NCBI GenBank assembly: GCA_037954665.1
Contig: JBBMOL010000012.1
Location: 6,634,001-6,698,000, forward strand
Source of the DNA: Laguncularia racemosa
Taxonomy: Eukaryota; Streptophyta; Magnoliopsida; Myrtales; Combretaceae
DNA: 64,000 nucleotides
Direction of reading: 5' to 3'
Shown here in pieces: positions 57,830 to 64,000 of this stretch. The notes under the pieces are model-generated. The model was given only the letters and a program-made list of their open reading frames with translations, ran no database searches and was not told the origin of the DNA. Within the stretch, counting starts at the first letter, position 1; every line of letters begins with the position of its first letter. Both the position numbers and the translations under genes were made by a program.

Positions 57830-60800
57830 TAGAGTTGGGAATTGCAGGGTGGGGCAGGCAACTTGCCGTTGGCATGAGTTGGCCTACTGACCTGCAAAAA
57901 AAAAAAAAATGGCAATGCAGATCAGCAGACGTGACGTGAGGCGACAATGACCATGACCGGCAACCTAAAAAGTGAACACTGATCAACAGTGATAGACATC
58001 GGCAACGGGACAAGGACAATAGGACGTAGACGACTGCAGACTGTGCCATTGCCAAGGCAGCACTTTCTCTTAGTCTTCCGCTCTTCCCTCGTGCCGTGCT
58101 TACCCACCCCACTACTTGTGTAGCTTTTCTCTTTCTCTTCCTTTAGCCCCCGTGCCGTCACTGCCATGTTCCCGTGCTCCCCACCGTCACTACCGTGCCA
58201 TCACTCTCAATCGTTAGACTCCTCACTAGGCGACAGTGTCCCGGACCAAACCAAAAGAGATCGGTCTCTACTACTCCATCACCTCCGACCTTGCCTCCAT
58301 CTTAGACTCGAACTAGACCAAACTAGACCAGCCGTCCTTAGTAACTATAGGTATAGTCAATGGGGTGATGCCGGTGCAGTGACTATATTTATATTTTATA
58401 AATTATATATATATATTATATATATAAAGATTTTGTACTACTACTAATAACATTTTCTATATTATCATAAGGAATTTTTAATTTTTTTTATATTGCAATA
58501 TATATATATATATTAATGTTGAAATATATTCACATAATAGATCCTCCAAGTAATGAGACTGCAATGGAACCTGTTGATGTGGATGATGTGTCTAAAGTCA
58601 GTAAACATAATGATAATCTACAACCAAGATCTTCTCAATCTGAAGAACATGCAGGTAAGAAGGCTCAAGTAGGTAGCTCTTCTTCTAAGGTTTAGGAAAT
58701 ATTTACAAAAATTAATATTAGAAAGGATGGTAAAAATAGGGCTAAGTGTAAAGCATGTGGGAAGGAATATGTTATTGGAGCACATTCACATGGAACTTCA
58801 TATTTACGTCAACATAGAGAGAAGTGTCGTTTGAGTCAAATTCCTAGATATAATGATATTGGTGATATGATAACTGATCATGTTGGCAAGTTAAGACCAA
58901 CAAAACCAAATCCTAAAGTTACTCGTAAGGTAATGGCTATGGCTATTATTGAACATGATCTGTCATTTTCATTTGTTGAGTATAGGATGATCACACAGTT
59001 CATAAGGCTATATAATCCTAATTATAAGCCAATTAGTAGAAAAACTGCTACATCAGATGTTTGGAATTTATATTTGACTCAAGAGAAGAATTTGAAGCAA
59101 ATATTGCAAAAAAATCCAGGGAAAGTATGTTTGACTTTTAATGTATGGATTGTTTTCACTAGTGAGGGATATATTTGTTTGACTAGACATTATGTAGATG
59201 ACAATTGAAAACTGAATAATAAAATTCTTGCTTTTTGTAAAATGCCCCCTCCTCACTTAGGGTTTGAGTTATCGAAAAAAAGTAATTGAATTTTTGAAAG
59301 ATTTGGGCATTAGATAGGAATATATTCTCCCTTACATTAGATAATGCATTTGCAAATGATTATATACAAGATTTTCTGAAAGAGTAATTGAACTTACAAC
59401 ATAGTTTGTTATGTGGTGGTAAGTTTTTTTCATATTAAATGTTGTGCTCATATTCTTCATTTGATCATTAAAGAAGGATTAACTGTAAGTAGAGAAGTAT
59501 TGCATAAAGTAAAGGAGAGTGTAAAGTATGTAAAGGGCTCCGAGAATAGAATGAAGCACTTTTTGGAGTGTGTTAAACAGGTTGGCAACATTTATACCAA
59601 TCTTGGTTTGTGCTTAGATGTAACTACTAGATGGAATTCCACTTATCTTATGCTTGATAGCGCACTCAAGTATCGACGTGCTTTTTTTTTACTTTCAATT
59701 GAATGATTGTCATTATAAATATTGTCCAATCATTGATGAGTGGGAAAGAGTAAAAAATATATGCAAGTTTTAGAGCCATTTTCATTATATCACCAATTTG
59801 ATGTCATGATCATCATATCCAACTTCAAACCACTATTTTTTGCTAGTATGGAGAATTGAATATTTGCTGAAAGAAAATTTAAGTAGTAAAGATTATGTCA
59901 TAAGGGAGATGTCTATTAGAATGAAACAAAAGTTCGATAAGTATTGGAGTGATTATAGTATTATCCTTGCACTTGGAGCAATCTTTGATCCTCGAATGAA
60001 GTTTGATTTTTTGAACTTCTGTTTTAATAAACTTGATCCCCTCACCTGTGAAGAGAAGTTGGCTCACATAAAGAAAAAGTTATATAAACTCTATGGAGAA
60101 TATGAGAAAAGCAAAACAGTTCACATATCTAGAACTATAAACCATCAGGTTTGATCATCTCCCCAAGGACAAGACACATCTGGAGATAATAGCAGTAAAG
60201 GAGCAGCAAAACATAGAGTTAGGAAGTGCTTGGAGATTGATTTTGTTACTTTGGTGATAAGTTTAATAATTTTGTTTATTTTTTTAATGATATTTTTTAT
60301 CGTATTATATATCAGTATTTAATTATTTTTTTCCTTAATAATGTAGGAATTCTGATACTGTCAAGTAAAATTACTTTTTAGATATTTATTTAAATGAGCC
60401 AATAATGGATATTGACTTCTACTCAAAATTGGATATGTTACAACATTGGAAGAGTCAAAACCAGAGATATCCTAATTTATCTATCATGGCCTCCGATGTG
60501 CTTAACATTCCAATTATTACTTAGTGTCGGAGTCAGCTTTCAATATCGGCGCCCGTGTACTTAATAATAAGTATCATGTTTTTATACTCCCAACCAATGT
60601 AGAAGCTCTGATTTGTACACGTAATTGGTTACAAGAATTTGCATGTGAAGGTAATTTATTTTTGTTTTATTGGTAATATTTTCTTTTAACGTATTGTTTC
60701 AAGCATTTATTATCTAATTTAATTATATGTATAATGTCGTAAATTATAGATCAAGAAGAAGATAATAGGAGTGGGACTACTTCATCAAAGGGAGACTCCA

Positions 60801-61271
60801 ATTTGGTTGTTAATGATGATGATAGTGATGACTGATTAATTTGTATATGTGATTTTATCTCCTTTATTATTGTCTTTGTTTTCCTATATAATTAGTGAAA
60901 AGTATTTTATGATAATTGCTACATTTTTTTAATTATCGTTTTAGATTGTTTTCTTTTCTATCGTATGAGAATGAGATTTAAAAGTAAATACGTATAAATT
61001 GAAATAATATGTTTAACTATTATAGGTTTACGCCTGCATGTACATCTCTTATTTCTATTACATTTCCATTGGACTAGATCAATAATAAATTACTAGCTTT
61101 CATAAGTTTTAACTTAAGAATTTAGAATACTAAACTTGTAAAAAAAAAAAAAATGCAGGCGATGCAGGCCGAATTTTTCTACCTGCAAATGTTGCGAACC
61201 ACTAAGGTTTGGCCTGTGTTGACCCGTAGGCCGATGTGGGTCGACCCATTTGACCCACATTCTCAGCTCTA
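57830..61271 (+). mobile_element. hAT DNA transposon, full length but decayed
   Basis: 3,442 bp. Terminal inverted repeats are TAGAGTTGGGAATTG on the left and the reverse complement TAGAGCTGAGAATGTG on the right. The 8-bp target duplications TACCTATC and AACCTATC (61272-61279) match at 7 of 8. The intact target can be read in delta unit 1 (GACCTATCCAATACC at about 53751). Subterminal GGCC/GACCC-rich sequence flanks a transposase pseudogene at 58564-60835. Confidence 0.94.
58564..60835 (+). pseudogene. hAT transposase pseudogene (BED finger to hATC domain)
   Basis: ATG at 58564 opens MEPVDVDDVSKVSKHNDN. An in-frame TAG at 58693-58695 follows, then the BED zinc finger CKACGKEYV...YLRQHREKC. 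That frame ends at 59208. Further domains follow in other frames: 59413-59706 (CCAHILHLIIKEGL, LDVTTRWNSTYLMLDSAL, part of the RNase H-like fold), the DUF4413-type region 59840-60154 (MKQKFDKYWSDYS), and the hATC dimerisation domain at 60395-60650. The last reads LDMLQHWKSQNQRYPNLSIM, then after a frameshift SESAFNIGARVLNNKYHV. A plausible last intron runs 60651-60749 (GTAATT...TTATAG). The final exon is acidic and stops at 60835. Non-functional. The family is plant hAT; no subfamily is assigned. Confidence 0.92.
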
Positions 61272-63430
61272 AACCTATCCAATACCATCCCTATTTCGAG
61301 GCAAAGGCAAGGCTTCTTATTGGATGTAATGACATATTTGTCCATGAGAACTTGCCTTATTTACTACTATCTTTTTTTTTCTTTTTTTTTTATATACTGT
61401 TTTCTATTTACTAGGCATTATCATAAAATTATAGATGATAGTTTTTTTTTTTTATGTTTGGAAAGCATTAGGAAATTGGAAATGGGAAAGATTAAAAGGG
61501 AAGAAAATGTTATATATAGCAATTCAAGTGAATAGTGAAAATGCATTGGGAAAAAAAAGATTAAAATAGTTAGAAAAGTTTTTATTTTCAAATCTATTTC
61601 TTTCCTTTTCGAAATTATAAAAAAAAGTATATTTTTAATTTTTAGTATTTTTCTATTACTCTATTTAAGTCTTCAACATTTTTTTTTCTATTTGAGTTTT
61701 CAACGTCTTTAAAATCTTACAAAAAAAGAATTTTTTATTAAGTTTTTTCATCTATTTATAACACTTACTAACTTTAAATTGATTCACAATAATTAAATTA
61801 CCAAAATAATAATATTATTTATTTTTATTTACATACTATAACAAAAAATATTATTCAATATATTTAATGATATAAAATAACAAAAAATAAAATTAATAAT
61901 TAAAAGTGAGAAAAAGAGAAAAAAAAATGTATCTCAACCATTTTGGCCAACTAGTCAAAAGCTAATTAGAAACTAATATATAAATAAGATGAATAGAGAA
62001 TTTAATGTATCTAATAGAAATTTTATTTTTATAAGACTTTAAAAACGTTGAAAACTCAAATAGAAAGAAAAAGAGAGAGAGAGGAGAGTGTTGATGACTT
62101 AAATAGAAAGTAGGTGAATATTAAGGCTTAAAAGTGTACTTCTCCTAATTAAAATTAAAAGTGTAAAAAATATATGGAAATAGGATATATGTGTATATAT
62201 ATATAATATTATAGTATCTTTTGGTATAAATATAATATTATAGTATTTTTCTATTACTCTATTTAAGTCTTCAACATTTTTTTTTCTATTTGAGTTTTCA
62301 ACCTCTTTAAAATCTTACAAAAAAAGAATTTTTTATTAAGTTTTTTCATCTATTTATAACACTTACTAACTTTAAATTGATTCACAATAATTAAATTACC
62401 AAAATAATAATATTATTTATTTTTATTTACATAATATAACAAAAAATATTATTCAATATATTTAATGATATAAAATAACAAAAAATAAAATTAATAATTA
62501 AAAGTGAGAAAAAGAGAAAAAAAAATGTATCTCAACCATTTTGGCCAACTAGTCAAAAGCTAATTAGAAACTAATATATAAATAAGATGAATAGAGAATT
62601 TAATGTATCTAATAGAAATTTTATTTTTATAAGACTTTAAAAACGTTGAAAACTCAAATAGAAAGAAAAAAAAAGAGAGAGAGAGAGAGAGTTGATGACT
62701 TAAATAGAAAGTAGGTGAATATTAAGGCTTAAAAGTGTACTTCTCCTAATTAAAATTAAAAGTGTAAAAAATATATGGAAATAGGATATATGTGTATATA
62801 TATATAATATTATAGTATCTTTTGGTATAAATGATAAATGAAATATTCCAAAATTTACTAGGTTTAATATATACATATTTTTAAACTTATACAATTTTTG
62901 AGAAATTTAATAAACAAGTGGTTAGTCATGCATTTGTAATAAGGAAGTGAATAATAGAAAATAAAGGAGAAACTAATATGGAAAAGTTAGAAGGTATAGA
63001 TTCCTTTACTGCAAGATAAAATATGCTTATATTAATCTACTTTATTTAAAAAGGATAACTAAATAAGGAAATTAGACAAAACCTAATTGAGATGTTCATT
63101 TTCTAGATTCATATATTATTATTTAAATTTTGTATGCTTAGGTAACTTTGTGAGTAGAGTTAATTTTCATGCAAACATTAACAAAGGACGCTAGGAATTT
63201 AAGTGAGCACCTTACTCTTGCTTGTTCTTACACAAAATGGCCAAAATCATATGACCACTCACCAATTGAATATTCACTTAAATGAATCATAAGGTGATGA
63301 TTGATAAATGATTGTTATGGTACTATGTAACCTATGATTTGAAATGATTGACATGAGTATGTCATAAGCATGCTAGTGAATCTTATTATGAGTTATGCTT
63401 ACTAAATATGCGATTATAATCATTAAGTAC
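61272..63430. repeat. Remainder of delta tandem unit 2
   Basis: Resumes with CCTATCCAATACCATCCC, as in unit 1, then body (61370-62830), tail (62865-63224) and the first 200 bp of the extension (63224-63430, ending in diverged sequence). The unit therefore continues beyond the window or decays here. Confidence 0.8.
61643..62831. repeat. 598-bp tandem duplication inside the delta body
   Basis: Copies start TAGTATTTTTCTATTACTCT at 61643 and 62241. They are nearly identical; the visible differences are a GA-microsatellite length change (62072-62092 versus 62668-62690) and a few bases. The other delta copies have this segment once. Confidence 0.92.
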
Positions 63431-64000
63431 CGATGTGGATTGCATAAAAGGCGCAGATTGAGTATGCACATTTAGTATAAATATATTGAAGTTGTGCATC
63501 GCATACCCAATACATGCCTTCTGTTATGCTATTTTTGGCTCAACTAAAGGCCTATTCCAAGTCTACAACTTCAAAATTTAGTTTTAAAATAATTTTTTCA
63601 AATACTCTATTTCATAAATTAAAAAAATATAGTATTACTTTAACAAATTCCTTGAAAACTTTGCCACCTAACTCCATCCTCACTCATTTTCCTCTCTTCT
63701 AATTCATTACTTTACAAGTGTTGAATACAAAGAAATTGTAATTATCATAAAGGATTTTGATTTGTTATTGTGTTTCTATTTTAAAGAGAGAGAGAGAGAG
63801 AGAGAGAGATGATGAAAGACTATGTTTTTGTTTCAATTGTTTTAAGAAAAAAAAAAAGATTATTAAAGGATATATATAGTGTAAGAATGTGCCAAAAATA
63901 ATGAAGTTATGGAACTAACAACTATAAAAGTGAAATTTACTCTTAAATCCCCCTTCAGACCATTTCTTGCACGGGGACAATGTCTGTAGAAGGTTTGTTT
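63431..64000. other. No gene recognised
   Basis: AT-rich. It contains a GA microsatellite at 63786-63809 and an A run near 63846. The short plus-strand frame at 63514-63702 has no recognisable product. Confidence 0.45.

Overview
The window is nuclear DNA from a flowering plant, most likely a eudicot. It is AT-rich, has no bacterial-style operons or ribosome binding sites, and is filled with plant Ty1/copia and Ty3/gypsy LTR retrotransposons, L1-type LINE remnants, a hAT DNA transposon and MITEs. I found no complete host gene, tRNA, rRNA or CRISPR array. The species cannot be settled from the sequence alone.

Layout. 1-4.5 kb: minus-strand Ty3 remnant (Gypsy-A) carrying a LINE 3' end with its poly(A). 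4.5-6.24 kb: AT-rich 'delta' repeat. 6.24-11.87 kb: gene-poor DNA with diverged repeat blocks (called alpha, beta and gamma here) and a copia RT/RNase H fragment. 11.87-22.84 kb: full-length but decayed Gypsy-2 (minus), with LTRs, PBS and a 5-bp target duplication. It is split by a full-length Copia-1 (plus, 14.75-19.83 kb). 22.85-25.58 kb: more alpha/beta/gamma blocks and a minisatellite. 25.59-50.17 kb: three tandem copies of a compound unit [gypsy remnant + internally deleted LINE + unassigned spacer]. Unit 1 was hit by Copia-2 (27.35-32.37 kb) and unit 2 by the young Gypsy-3 (40.27-45.57 kb). 50.18-53.5 kb: alpha/beta/gamma blocks again, with weak exon-like signals on the minus strand. 53.5-64 kb: two tandem copies of a larger delta unit. 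The first copy carries two MITEs; the second is split by a decayed hAT element (57.83-61.27 kb) and contains a 598-bp tandem duplication.

Relative ages (by eye). Copia-1 LTRs differ at about 2 of 229 positions and Gypsy-3 LTRs at about half a dozen of about 452. Gypsy-2 LTRs differ by roughly 5 percent; Copia-2 and Gypsy-A to D are much older. Every autonomous-type element is broken. Gypsy-3 is the closest to intact: its gag-protease frame is open, but it lacks about 320 bp of reverse transcriptase and has one nonsense codon.

No clear new molecular system is visible. The points most worth following are the tandem compound units and their shared junctions, the unexplained alpha/beta/gamma block family, the Gypsy reading frame that runs into the 3' LTR and stops inside a TATA-like box, and an in-frame duplicated RNase H segment.
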